Below are positions 1 to 9,056 of a stretch of DNA of 11,873 nt, in pieces. Origin of the DNA: Lindgomyces ingoldianus (lineage: Eukaryota; Ascomycota; Dothideomycetes; Pleosporales; Lindgomycetaceae); assembly GCF_010093535.1 (NCBI RefSeq), contig NW_022985178.1, positions 1,033,211-1,045,083 of the forward strand, given 5' to 3'. The notes beneath the pieces were generated by a model. That model worked only from the letters and a program-made list of their open reading frames with translations. It was not told the origin of the DNA and searched no databases. The translations under genes were made by a program, and so were the position numbers. Numbering within the stretch: position 1 is the first letter of the stretch; every line of letters begins with the position of its first letter.

Positions 1-132
1 AGAGGAAAAGGGGGATATCTAGATGTTCGCGCACAGAGGTTCGCGCACAAGCATCATGTGACATAGATACGTGATCCTGCTCGTGCGCGATCGCTTGTAT
101 CCAGGCCGCGACGCTGCTGCTGCGTACAGACA
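1..132 (-). repeat. Copia LTR, partial copy (LTR-1), right end of a third element 'C' or a solo LTR
   Basis: This matches the right 132 bases of the three complete 280-bp LTRs at 2963-3242, 9083-9362 and 10726-11005, ending in the same ACAGACA. Its left 148 bases lie outside the window. It is almost free of RIP-type changes, while the sequence from 133 onward is heavily mutated. Read on the minus strand it is the start of the LTR (TGTCTGTACG...). It is followed by AGGTA (133-137), the predicted target duplication if this is the right end of an insertion. The sequence beyond 133 matches position 6722 of copy B, deep inside the element and not beside an LTR. An insertion into A's interior therefore explains the junction better than an LTR of A itself. 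Confidence 0.85.
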
Positions 133-248
133 AGGTATCTAATTAATTTTTATATATAAGTTTTTTTATATGTACACCTTAAGTTAGAACTTACTAATAG
201 TAGAGATTTTTACTGCGCTTATATTTTATAGTTTACCTTAGTATACTA
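133..248 (-). pseudogene. Fragment of copy A: start of the pol region (downstream of gag)
   Basis: This 116-bp piece matches 6722-6837 of copy B. In B it lies between the gag end and the integrase zinc-finger region of the polyprotein, in the stretch where the protease would be expected. It is cut off on the left by LTR-1 and on the right by the Fot1-like element, which entered at the TA at 247-248. It cannot be translated for any useful length: the minus-strand frame carries several TAA/TAG stops. No protease motif can be read in it. Confidence 0.7.
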
Positions 249-309
249 ACGTACTTCATGGGCGAGTCGCTCACACACCTAAGTTGCTTACTTTTGCCAA
301 GACCCCACC
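249..309 (+). repeat. Left terminal inverted repeat of the Fot1-like element
   Basis: Sixty-one bases beginning ACGTACTTCATGGGCG. Compared with the reverse complement of 2054-2114, 58 of 61 positions agree; the first 32 are identical. The three mismatches all lie in the inner repeat copy at 281-291, and all read A or T here against G or C at the other end, as RIP would produce. The arm contains an 11-base motif GAGTCGCTCAC at 264-274 and a mutated copy 17 bases further in at 281-291, a plausible paired transposase-binding site. Confidence 0.93.
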
Positions 310-329
310 ACACTACTTTTCCTACACTA

Positions 330-2012
330 ATGCATTCCTAACAACACTACTTAAACGTGTTAAAGAAATGTTAGATGCAGCTTACGCTCTAGGCTCTTAA
401 ATAAGACACAACACTTTCTAACTAACGCGCTGCAGCTATCTATAGGGTCTTTTAAAAGATAATAAGCAACTAACGCGCTAAATAACCTTTTTAAGCTAAT
501 TATACAGCTAACTTACAGAAGCTAGACAATAACAAAGAGTAGGTGATTATTTAGCACATACTTAAGCTAAATGCGCAAGGATTTCCCCCCTAGCTAGCAG
601 CTATAGCTAATATAGCTAATTCTTTACACGCTAAGCGCAATATAGGCTATATTAGCATAAACTAGCCTAATATGTTTATTAAGTGTTACTTAAAGCTTAA
701 AGTAAAGTTTAAGCGCAAGTATAACTATAAAAGAGCCTTTTATAAGAATCTTATAGTAATTTAAGGCTAGTTTAACCTTATAAAGAATATTAAAGCTAAG
801 TATAGCATCTAGGATAACAACATGTACAACTTTAACAAGACAAGGTTTATAATAGGCTAGATATCTACTAGAGCAGTTATTACAGGTTTAGAGAGACAAG
901 GACAGCTAAAAGCAGTCTAGCTAGGTAACTAGGAGTAGACAACAGCTATCTAGGGCATTAATGCTAAAGGGTAGGCTATTCTGCCCTTTATTATTTTTTA
1001 GGGTAGTAACTACCTTTTAAACTAGTATAAGAAGGAAAATCTACTCTAGGATTAAGTTATTGCAATCTCTAAGTGTAGCTAGACTACTAATTAGCTTAGT
1101 TTAGACTAGTTAAAGCACTTTAACGCGCATATAAAAAAGTGTACTATTAGTAGCTACTGTCTGCTAGTTATTAACAGCTATAAAAGCTATAACTTACTTT
1201 ATTTCTAGTAATACTATAAGGATAACAAGATTATTACTATCTACATGCCTTTTTACTTATTACACCTTCTATAGCTACTTAATGTAGGTTATTTTACTTC
1301 TTTAAAAAAAGTGTATAGGCGCTAAGCTAAAAACCTTATGTGCAACTAGATTACTTATATTATAAAAATAAAGTTCTTACTATGCTTTAAAGCAGCCTAT
1401 AATGCTATAATTACTTTTAGTAATATCTAAGAAGAGTTCTAAAGCGCTAGATTAGTTTTTTTTAACTTATAATAAGTTATAATAGGCCTTAATGTAAAGT
1501 TGCGCACTTTATTACTACTACTACTTATATACAATAAGCCCTAGCAGTTATAAACTCTAAGCAATACCTTAGAACTTAGGTTATAATTAATGCTTATAAA
1601 GACAAAGATTTAGAAGCATATAAATAGTTTACTAACTTCTATAGTTAAGGCGTTTAAGAAAGTCTTAAAAGGGGCAGCAATAATTACGCATAAGCTAGTG
1701 TTAGCGTAATAGGAAATTACTAAGCTTTAAGCAGCTAATAAGGCTGCTACATAACATAAATTGCATAAAAAAAAGTAAATTAAGGCAGAAGAGACCTTAA
1801 TAATTTAGAAAGGCCTGCGCTTAACAGCTCTAAAGGAGTTTAGAGCGCACAGTGACAGGAAGAAGGCAAAGAAGCAGGTGTAAGCTAAAGTAGGTAAGCC
1901 ATCCTAAAGGCGCTGCAGACAGTGTAATTAGACTAGGCATAACGCGCAAACATGTAAGCAAAAAGCAGAAGTAGTATCTAAATAATATTCTAGGCTGTAC
2001 TGTACTATATAG
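330..2012 (+). pseudogene. Fot1/Pogo-type DD35D transposase, inactivated by nonsense and catalytic-site mutations
   Basis: In life this enzyme would cut and paste its own element. The frame runs from an ATG at 330 to about 2010-2012, 560 codons, close to Fot1 transposase (542 aa), with no net frameshift but many TAA/TAG stops. Visible landmarks: an N-terminal helix-turn-helix-like region (about 410-480, with RAAAIYRV); the first catalytic block at 819-850, reading NMYNFNK, where pogo-like enzymes have Asp-Glu; the second at 1164-1200 (LVIN); the third at 1275-1310 (LN-V-GYF). The second and third sites are separated by 35 residues, as DD35D requires. All three catalytic Asp codons are now Asn (834-836, 1173-1175, 1281-1283). 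Near the C terminus lies a CX2CX4HX4C zinc-knuckle-like motif (1914-1955). The start codon is uncertain, since the first 30 codons fit the family poorly. It cannot be functional. Confidence 0.9.
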
Positions 2013-2053
2013 TGCCAGAGCGGGTTGTTATAGGCTATAATAGAGTTTGTTGG

Positions 2054-2114
2054 GGTGGGGTCTTGGCAAAAGTGAGCGACTCAGGTGTGTGAGCGACTCG
2101 CCCATGAAGTACGT
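2054..2114 (+). repeat. Right terminal inverted repeat of the Fot1-like element
   Basis: Reverse complement of the left arm, ending CATGAAGTACGT. It holds two exact copies of GTGAGCGACTC (2072-2082 and 2089-2099), 17 bases apart. This arm shows no RIP-type change relative to the other one, so it probably preserves the original end sequence. It is followed by the TA at 2115-2116. Confidence 0.93.
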
Positions 2115-2962
2115 TATTAGTTGTTAAAGATAAACTGCTTAGCATACTTCTTAGGTTTAATGCTGTAGATGTCCTCTTCTGTTACACAGTGTAAATAGGT
2201 AGTAGAGGTAAAGTAGTTAATAGCTTTTTTAGCATTCTTACCTTTTTATATTATTTTTTTATATTATGTAAATTATTTTTTTAAAGTAACTTTTAAAGTC
2301 TTAGATATATAAAGTAATAGCTTTATATTAGGTAATATACTAGTTCTTTACTTATGTATAGTTATTATAAAGGTAGTTTAATAACTAATATTCTTTTTTA
2401 TAGTAAATAAAGTACTTTTTTATCTATGTACAGTTATCTTTAAATTGTAGCCTAAACCTAAATAAAAATCTTCTATATTATTTTTTTCTACGCAGAGAGA
2501 AGCTTTCTTCTTGTTATACAGACTCTTATTATATAGAGTTATATTAGTAGTCTATGTAGTATGCATTAGGCAGTTTCTAAAGGTATTAGTTTACTTTTTA
2601 GTTTATAGTAACTTAGAGTAATACCTATAAGTTACTAAATAAAGCTTTATATAAGAGCTTAATAGTAAACATAGCATGTTCTAGTTTTAGTTATTTTTAA
2701 TAAGCTTATATAATAGTAGTATACAGTAAAACATTTTTTTAGAATTTTATTTTTAGTACTTTTTATATAAGTGTAAGCTTATTAATTATTACTTTAAAAA
2801 CTTTATATAAACTTTTATTAAAGTTTTTTTATTAGTATTATATAAAAGTTATTATTATTTAGTCTATCTAGTACTAGCTATAGTTTACATTAGTGTTAAA
2901 GTAACTACTTAAAGTGTTATATAAATGCTTTTAGTTATATCTAAGGCTTATATTATGCATAT
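2115..2962 (-). pseudogene. Fragment of copy A: C-terminal gag and gag-pol junction
   Basis: This matches 6838-7723 of copy B, minus a 33-base internal segment that B retains around 7060-7095. On the minus strand it encodes the end of gag, including the remains of a retroviral-type zinc knuckle near 2400-2414, where the first Cys codon reads Tyr (2412-2414). The start of the next region follows, readable around 2130-2200. The fragment ends at CATAT (2958-2962), the left copy of the target duplication made by element B. Poly-T runs in it differ in length from those in B, so the frame drifts by slippage as well as by stops. No functional product is possible. Confidence 0.8.
2958..2962. repeat. 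Left target-site duplication (CATAT) of Copia copy B
   Basis: CATAT directly precedes the terminal TG of B's left LTR and recurs directly after its right LTR at 9363-9367. Five bases is the usual duplication length for Ty1/Copia integrases. Joining the flanks with one CATAT gives a sequence collinear with the uninterrupted B homologue at 7712-7726. Confidence 0.92.
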
Positions 2963-3242
2963 TGTTGAATGGGCTCCGACAGCTAGCTGCTTATAGTATA
3001 AGCACTTAAGTAGCAAGAGTAAGAGTGGTGTACAGTGTGCACAGTGTACAAGGTAGGTAAGGTAAGAGCAACATATTTCTAGTTCTATTGCTCTTGTCTT
3101 TCCTCTATATAAAGGAAAAGGGGGATATCTAGATGTTTACACACAGAGGTTTGCGCACAAGCATTATGTAACATAGATACGTAATCCTGCTTGTGCGCGA
3201 TTGCTTGTATCTAGACTGTGACGCTGCTGCTGCGTATAGACA
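2963..3242 (-). repeat. 3' LTR of Copia copy B (LTR-2)
   Basis: 280 bp, on the plus strand beginning TGTTGAATGGGC and ending ATAGACA. It aligns without gaps to LTR-3 (9083-9362). Its left end keeps the best-preserved terminal sequence in the window (TGTTGAAT, against TATTAAAT in LTR-3), while its right half carries many more C-to-T and G-to-A changes than LTR-3. It contains a degenerate form of the 20-base LTR palindrome at 3099-3118 and the short inverted repeat GCTTATA/TATAAGC near 2990-3004. Confidence 0.94.
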
Positions 3243-3598
3243 CTAGTAACTTTTCTTTTTATCTAAAAAGTTGCCTTTTATACGTGTTACCTCTCTTCTG
3301 TCTGTGTAGGTTTATCTAATTATGTTCTGCCTTTACTCTACCCTATTTATTAGGACTTGCCTTAGTAATGCTATGCGTTAGAATAGGCTAGTTGTGCTAT
3401 GTAAATAGCTTTTCTCTTTTTTATCCTTTGCTTTCTAAGCCCTGCTGTACAATCCTCTAGCTCTTCTCTCTTTTTATACAGTGCTAGTAGTGACAGATCC
3501 TTATAATAAGAAAGATAAGTGCGTATAATATAAAAAAAAATAAAAATAAATAAAAAATAAAAAAAAATAGGCTTTATATAAAGGTGTTATTAGTCTAG
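3243..3598. other. Non-coding tail of copy B between pol end and 3' LTR
   Basis: About 350 bases with no recognisable coding content. It is pyrimidine-rich on the plus strand (purine-rich on the element's coding strand), and includes an A-rich low-complexity tract at 3530-3569. The part nearest the LTR (3250-3263) is the candidate polypurine tract for plus-strand priming. I see no gene, tRNA or separate insertion here. Confidence 0.55.
3530..3569. repeat. A-rich low-complexity tract
   Basis: Runs of A interrupted by single T bases, in the non-coding tail of copy B. It is simple sequence, likely enlarged by replication slippage and RIP together. No function can be assigned. Confidence 0.7.
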
Positions 3599-5340
3599 TT
3601 AGTCTAAGGCATCTTTGCGCACAGGATCTAGCTAGTCTATAGATGCTTCTATCTAGACAGAGAGGCAGTTAGTTAGGACTAATAATTAAAGAGCCTAGTT
3701 TAGTATTTTCTTTATACATGCATTTACTAAGTTGTTTTTACTATTAATCTACTTAATCTTAGCAATTTCCCTCTTCTTGTATAATTTATAGAGTAACATA
3801 ATGTTAATTATAAGTTACTTTTTACTAGTAGTGCCTAGCTTAACAAGGTAATTATATAGAGACCTTAAATCTGTGTAGATTACTACTAGAATTAGTAGTA
3901 GTTTAAGTGTTTATATAATTTACTGTAGAGTTATACTAAAAGTAATTATATTATTAAACCTTTTAACTATTCTATATAGTTTACTAGTAAGGACACTCCT
4001 AGTTACTCTTTTACACTTAGTAGAATCTTAGTGTATAATGTTACCTAGTATTTTAAAGTAGTTACTTTACTCTATATAGTTTTTATTACTTAATATAATT
4101 AAGAATTTTAGCTATAAGCTAAGGTTTTTATTATTAGCAAATAATCTATTTATAAAGATAAATAGCTTTGCATAATTAAGTTATAATAGTAAAAAAGTAA
4201 GACTATGCTTACTATTATCTATCTACTATTAGATTTATACATTAAGTATGTTAATATTATTATATAAAAAGTCTATAGTTTGTGCAGTAATAAAAAGGTT
4301 AAATACTACCTCTAGTTAACACATAAATGCAATGTATGCCCTTTTTACATGTTACTTAATATATTATTATGCAGCATTTTTGTTCTCTAGGTTAATTATA
4401 TAAAAGTAGCTTACTTATCTTTTCTAAGTAAAAACTACTATGTTGTATATAAGCTTAATTCTTTTACTATTAAACTTAATAGGCTGCTTTTTTACTAGAA
4501 TAGTCTTACCTTTTATATAAAACTTTACTTTTTATAGTTTTTTTTTTTCTTTTTACATAAAATTTTTTGTTATAATGCTTAAAGTATTATCTATCTATAA
4601 GCTAGTAATACTAAAAGTGTGCTCTCCTTTATTAGTAATTAAGAGGTAGGGGTTATATAAAAAGATATGCATATGCAGCTTTTTTTTATAGTAGTTATAG
4701 TATGTCTTAAACTAATATAGTTCTAATTTAGCAGCTCTATATAAGGGTTGTACAACCTAGAGTATTGTATTTAGTAGAAAGCTCTAGCGCATCTTTTTTA
4801 GTAGCTTTATGTACAGTGTGCGCATAAGCTTATCTGTTAATTAAATGTATACTTATGTAATATTACATAGTTTAAAATGCATTCTGTACATAGCTTTTAG
4901 GCTTGCTTTTATAGCTAAGAGTAGTCTCTAGCTTATCCTCTAGATAGTTAGTAACTAAGTAAGGATTTCTTCCTTTTCTTTATCTAAGTAGCTAGCAAAC
5001 ACTAGGCAGGATTTCTTATATAGTTAGGTTATTTTGCCTTTTACTTTTTATATAAGGCAGAGGTTAAAAATCTAACTTTTATGCTTTATTAAGTTATACA
5101 CTATAACCTTAAAAGTGCTATTAGTAATTAGAGTGTCTATTTTTATGTAGTCTAATTTTTTAAATAGTTTTTTAGGTGTAGTAATTACACTATTTATATA
5201 GAGCTTAATAGATAAGGCCTAATTATCCTTTTTCTTCTAGGTTAGAAATACCTAGTCTAGACTTTATGTAGGTTTTCTTTGCTTTTTACTTCTCTTAGTA
5301 TTTATATTTTTCTTTTGCACTAGTGCAGCATTACTATCTT
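3599..5340 (-). pseudogene. Copia B pol, C-terminal half: reverse transcriptase (RVT_2) and RNase H
   Basis: This part of the polyprotein would copy element RNA into DNA and degrade the RNA strand. On the minus strand the RT domain spans roughly 5300-4400. Its first catalytic Asp position reads Asn (4862-4864, in CNIT where the family has Asp-Ile-Thr). The paired Asp-Asp reads Asp-Asn (4589-4591 kept, 4586-4588 changed). A well-preserved block between them reads KLELY and KTYYNYYKKK (about 4730-4670). RNase H follows: first Asp position now Asn (4148-4150), Glu now Lys (3980-3982), later Asp kept (3869-3871). A C-terminal block YNYLVKLGTT (about 3860-3825) is highly typical of fungal Copia RNase H. 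The frame continues from integrase without net shift, interrupted by many TAA/TAG stops. The exact end is uncertain, probably near 3599. No active enzyme could be made. Confidence 0.88.
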
Positions 5341-6930
5341 AAGGGGCTTAGTCTATAGTAGGCTTTAGTTCTGCCTTTATAATATTTTTATAAAGCTGTT
5401 CTCTCTTTCTCTTTTTTAAAGGATCTTTTTATACAGGGATTAGTTTATCTAGGTTGTCTGTTGTAGGTAGGTTGTCTTCTTTCTTTTCTTTATAGTATAG
5501 TTTAACCTGCGTACATTAGAGCTTTAGTAGGCTATTTTTTCTTTTAATAATAATATTTCTTTTTTTAATGCTCTTAATCTTGTATAGGCTAGTCTAGCCT
5601 TCCTTCTCTTTTTATGCTATAATTTTTAAGCTAAGGGGGAAGTTAAGAACTTTATGTGTTATAAAGCTATTATAAGTATTAATTATATAATTAATGTTTA
5701 CTTTTGCATAGTCTTTTTAAAGTATCTTTATTACTTTTTATATAGCGCTTACTTATGTAATAATGTTTAGTAATAGTAGAGAGTCTAGGTTAATTCTTAG
5801 GTATGCTCTAAAGACTAGCAGCGTGGGTACTAGACTGTGTAGGCTAGCTGTGTTGTTTAGAGCCTTAACTACTATCTATAGAATAGCCTTATTATCTGTA
5901 CAGTTACCTAGCTTAGTCTTTAGGATGTTAAACACTTATTAAAGAGGTGCATGTGCGCGCTTAACTTTTCTAACTGCCTAATGTGCTTCTATAGGCATCT
6001 GCTTACATGTAGCTTTTATAATCTTTGCATAAGCTTAAAAATTCTCTAAAGTAAAGTTTATACTAGAGTTATGTATAATGTAGTCTAGGGGTTCTTAATA
6101 GGTGTTAATCTAGCATTTGCACAGTGCATCCTAGGTATCTTGTGCAGACATAGATTTTAGAAATGTAGCAGCCTAAAATAATATATCTATATTAATAATA
6201 TATAGAACATTTTTATTATTAATTTATATAACATTAATAATAACTTTATAGTTAAAGTAGGTGTTATTCTTAATTATAAACTTAAATTTTTATAAGGCCT
6301 AGTTATATAGTTAGTAGAGGTAGCAAAACTTCTTAATCTCTTCTAGCACTACAGTATTAATGTTGTAGCTAGCGCTAGTTAGCATCTTCTAGAGTCTCTC
6401 TGTACAGAGGTGTCTAAATTAGTAGTAAAGGCAGTAGAGTTTTAATTTAGTAAAAAAAGACATAAATTCTTTCTTACTAATATTAAAAAAAAAGTGTCTT
6501 TATTTTTATATAATAAGTATAGTAGTTTTGTCTTTATATATAATAACATTTAAAATGTTATTAAAGTATGCCTTAAGTTAGTTAGCATCTGCTAGTAATA
6601 GCAGAAATAGTGTTAGAGTCTTTAAGATGTAGTATATAACTAGACTAATTAGGTTCTAGATTTATACAGTACTAATTAATCTTTTTAGTGTCTAGCCTTT
6701 AAAGCTAATATTTGTTTAGCTAGGTGTCTAATTAATTTCTATACATAAGTTCTTTTATATATACACCTTAAGTTAGAACTTGCTAATAGTAAAGATTTTT
6801 ACTACGCCTGTGTTTTATAGTTTGCCTTAGTATACTATATAGTATTAGTTGTTAAGAATAAACTGCTTAGCATATTTCTTAGGTTTAATGCTGTAGATGT
6901 CCTCTTCTGTTGCACAGTGTAGATAAGTAG
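5341..6930 (-). pseudogene. Copia B pol, N-terminal half: protease region and integrase
   Basis: This part would integrate the DNA copy. A block reading TEEDIYSIKPKKYAKQF (about 6907-6857, minus) opens the pol frame. The integrase zinc-binding region lies near 6400-6300, with the second Cys of its CX2C pair replaced by Tyr. The catalytic core has its three acidic positions at 6233-6235, 6068-6070 and 5960-5962, reading Asn, Asn and Lys. The last two are 35 residues apart, the DD35E spacing. A conserved segment LVPTLLVFRAY follows at about 5848-5816. All landmarks share one minus-strand frame. I could not find the protease Asp-Thr/Ser-Gly motif, so the protease is inferred from position only. 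Many TAA/TAG stops and the loss of all three catalytic residues make this a dead copy. Confidence 0.87.
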
Positions 6931-8500
6931 CAGAGGTAAAGTAGTTAACAGCTTTTTTAGCATTCTTACTTTTTTATTTTATTTTTTTTACATTATGTAA
7001 ATTATTTTTTTTTTAAGGTAACTTTTAAAGTCTTAGATGTATAAAGTAATAGCTTTATATAATAAAGTCTTATTATAGAAATTTTTATATAAGGCAACAT
7101 ACTAGTTCTTTGCTTATGTATAGTTATTATAAGGGTAGTTTAATAACTAATATTTTTTTTATAGTAAATAAAGCACTTTTTTATCTACATGCAGTTGTCT
7201 TTAAATTGTGGCCTAAACCTAGATAAAGATCTTCTATGTTATCTTTTTCTACACAAAGAGAAGCTTTCTTCTTGTTATATAAACTTTTATTATGTAGAGT
7301 TATATTAGTAGTCTATGTAGTATGCATTAGGCAGTTCTTAGAGGTATTAGTTTACTCTTTAGTCTATAGTAACTTAGAGTAATGCCTGTAGGTTGCTAAA
7401 TAAGGCTTTGCATAAGAGCTTAATAGTAAATATAGCATGTTCTAGTTTTAGTTATTCTTAATAGGCTTATATAATAGCAGTGTGCAGTAAAACATCTTTT
7501 TAAAATTTTATTTTTAGTGCTTTTTATATATGTGTAAGCTTATTAATTATTATTTTAAAAGCTTTATATAAACTTTTATTAAAGTTTTTTTATTAGTATT
7601 ATGTAAAAGTTATTATTATCTAGTCTGTCTAGTACTAGCTATAGTTTATATTAGTGTTAAAGTAACTGCTTAAGGTGTTGTATAAATGCTTCTAGTTATG
7701 TCTAGGGCCTATATTATATATATAGTACATATTTACCTAACTTTTTAGGATATCTAGAAAGATGTCTGTGTACTAAGTTTCTTAAATATCTAGCTGTTAA
7801 CATAAATTAATAAAAATCTTTATTTTATTTATAAAAATATTATATAGTTAACTTATATAGTTATTATTTTTTTTTTATGCTTTTTAAAATTATATAATTT
7901 TATCTACTAGAAGTTTTTCTTTAGCAGTTTCTCTCTAGGGTGGAAGTTTGTACAGGCTGTGATGTAGTATGGATTGTGCAGGTGGTATTAGTGGTGCATA
8001 CACTACTGCAGGCGGTGGTGTGTACGATTAAGGGTGTGGAGCAGGCGTTAGGTAGGGTGGCATGTATTGTTTGTACAGTAATTAGTGTAGTGCTAGCTAA
8101 AGTGTAGGAGCAGGTAATGCTAGTACATTTAGTGTTAATAGCAGCATTATGTTTAGTCTGCTTCTGTGCAGAGCTTTATATAGTAATAGGGGTTATGTAT
8201 AAAGCTTTTCTAGTGCAATTGCTTTTTCTTATGCTATATTATACAGCTTCTAGGCTTAGGTACCTTTAGTGCCTAGCTATAGTGTAATTTCTTTATCCTC
8301 TAGCACTTATATAAGCTCCCTTTTAAACACACAGCTAAGTGCTAAGAAGTCTTATAGTGTCTATCCTTTAAAATCCTCTATGTACGCACTTAAAAGAGTA
8401 GCGCCTTTTTAAGTTATTATATGTAGATTAGTAATTATGTAACTTATGTATAATTAAGTCTGTAGGCTTATTAGAGCCTTTAACATGTTAATTTTATTAT
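6931..8500 (-). pseudogene. Copia B gag (capsid/nucleocapsid) remnant
   Basis: Gag would form the cytoplasmic virus-like particle that packages element RNA. The minus-strand frame is readable from about 8480 down. A segment resembling the capsid part lies at about 8420-8100. A proline-rich linker follows (YMPPYLTPAPHP near 8066-8031, then about 25 more residues). A zinc knuckle is near 7175-7150, where the first Cys survives (7173-7175) but the next position reads Tyr (7161-7163). The start codon cannot be fixed: no ATG is clearly supported after so many changes. The gag frame differs from the pol frame. Two poly-T runs of unequal length in A and B show that slippage is responsible, so a programmed frameshift cannot be inferred. 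Several TAA/TAG codons interrupt it. Confidence 0.78.
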
Positions 8501-8684
8501 TCTAGTACTCTAGGCTAGTCTTGTTCTATAGTATTGCTTCTAATATCTCTATGTTCTTTGTAAGTTATTTATATAATAAAAATTATTTCTTATTTTTTTT
8601 ATTATTACATAGAGTTGTTAGTTACTAGTAGGATTCTATTATAATAGTATAGTTAATTGCTTTTCTAGTAGATTGCGCAGGTAC

Positions 8685-8924
8685 TGCTGTTATCTAGCTG
8701 CTAGGTTGTGCAGCTTTAATAGCTTTAGTGTGCGCCTTACACTATCTCCTCTTTACTTTGTACAGTAGCAGAGCTTGCTGTGCAATGTAAAGGATTAATG
8801 TGCTATTGTCTAGCTACTAGGTTGTGCAGCTTTAGTAGCTTTAGTGTGCGTCTTACACTATCTCCTTTTTACTTTGTACAGTAGTAGGGCTTACTGTATA
8901 ATGCAAAGGATTAATCTGCTATTC
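8685..8924. repeat. Tandem duplication, 116-bp period, in the Copia leader (copy B)
   Basis: Two units, about 8693-8808 and 8809-8924, each starting at TCTAGCT and containing GTGCAGCTTTA. They differ at scattered positions, mostly C/T and G/A. The same two-unit array with the same period occurs in copy A (about 10336-10567), so the duplication predates both insertions. The period is not a multiple of three, which fits an untranslated leader. Confidence 0.85.
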
Positions 8925-8932
8925 TAAAAAAT

Positions 8933-9056
8933 AAGTAATAAAATAAAGTACCTTATAAAGTATAAGTACTCTGCTATTACTCTTTCTAAAGGATAGGTAA
9001 TAAAACAAAGTACTTTATAAAGTGTAGGTACTTTATTATTACTTTTACTAATTTAT
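8933..9056. repeat. Tandem duplication, 62-bp period, in the Copia leader (copy B)
   Basis: Two units (about 8933-8994 and 8995-9056), each with an AAGTAC...TTATAAAGT...GTAC core that is close to self-complementary. The array is shared with copy A at 10576-10699 with the identical period. Being next to the 5' LTR, the hairpin-prone units could belong to the RNA packaging or dimerisation region; that is inference only. Confidence 0.8.

Larger units (their letters stand above)
249..2114 (+). mobile_element. Fot1/Pogo-like (Tc1/mariner superfamily) DNA transposon, RIP-inactivated
   Basis: An 1866-bp element bounded by near-perfect terminal inverted repeats (249-309 and 2054-2114) and flanked by TA on both sides (247-248, 2115-2116), the duplication typical of the superfamily. 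It holds one plus-strand frame spanning about 90% of its length, coding for a DD35D transposase. Size and layout agree with Fot1 of Fusarium (about 1.9 kb, single intronless gene). The uninterrupted counterpart of the target exists in copy B around 6830-6850, where the same flanks are joined, apart from a 7-base difference beside the site. So the insertion postdates A and is absent from B. The interior is saturated with TpA and in-frame TAA/TAG, while the ends are nearly intact. Confidence 0.93.

Noticed and set aside
249..2114. Potentially active transposase
   Set aside because: All three catalytic Asp positions read Asn and dozens of in-frame stops are present.
6899..7175. Programmed +1 frameshift between gag and pol, as in Ty1
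   Set aside because: The net offset between the zinc knuckle and the pol frame is the same in A and B. However, an intermediate landmark (7030-7032 in B, 2298-2300 in A) shows different offsets, and poly-T runs differ in length. Slippage in homopolymers explains the shift.
8685..9056. CRISPR-like or satellite array
   Set aside because: Only two units of each type, no spacers, and both arrays are integral to the Copia leader.
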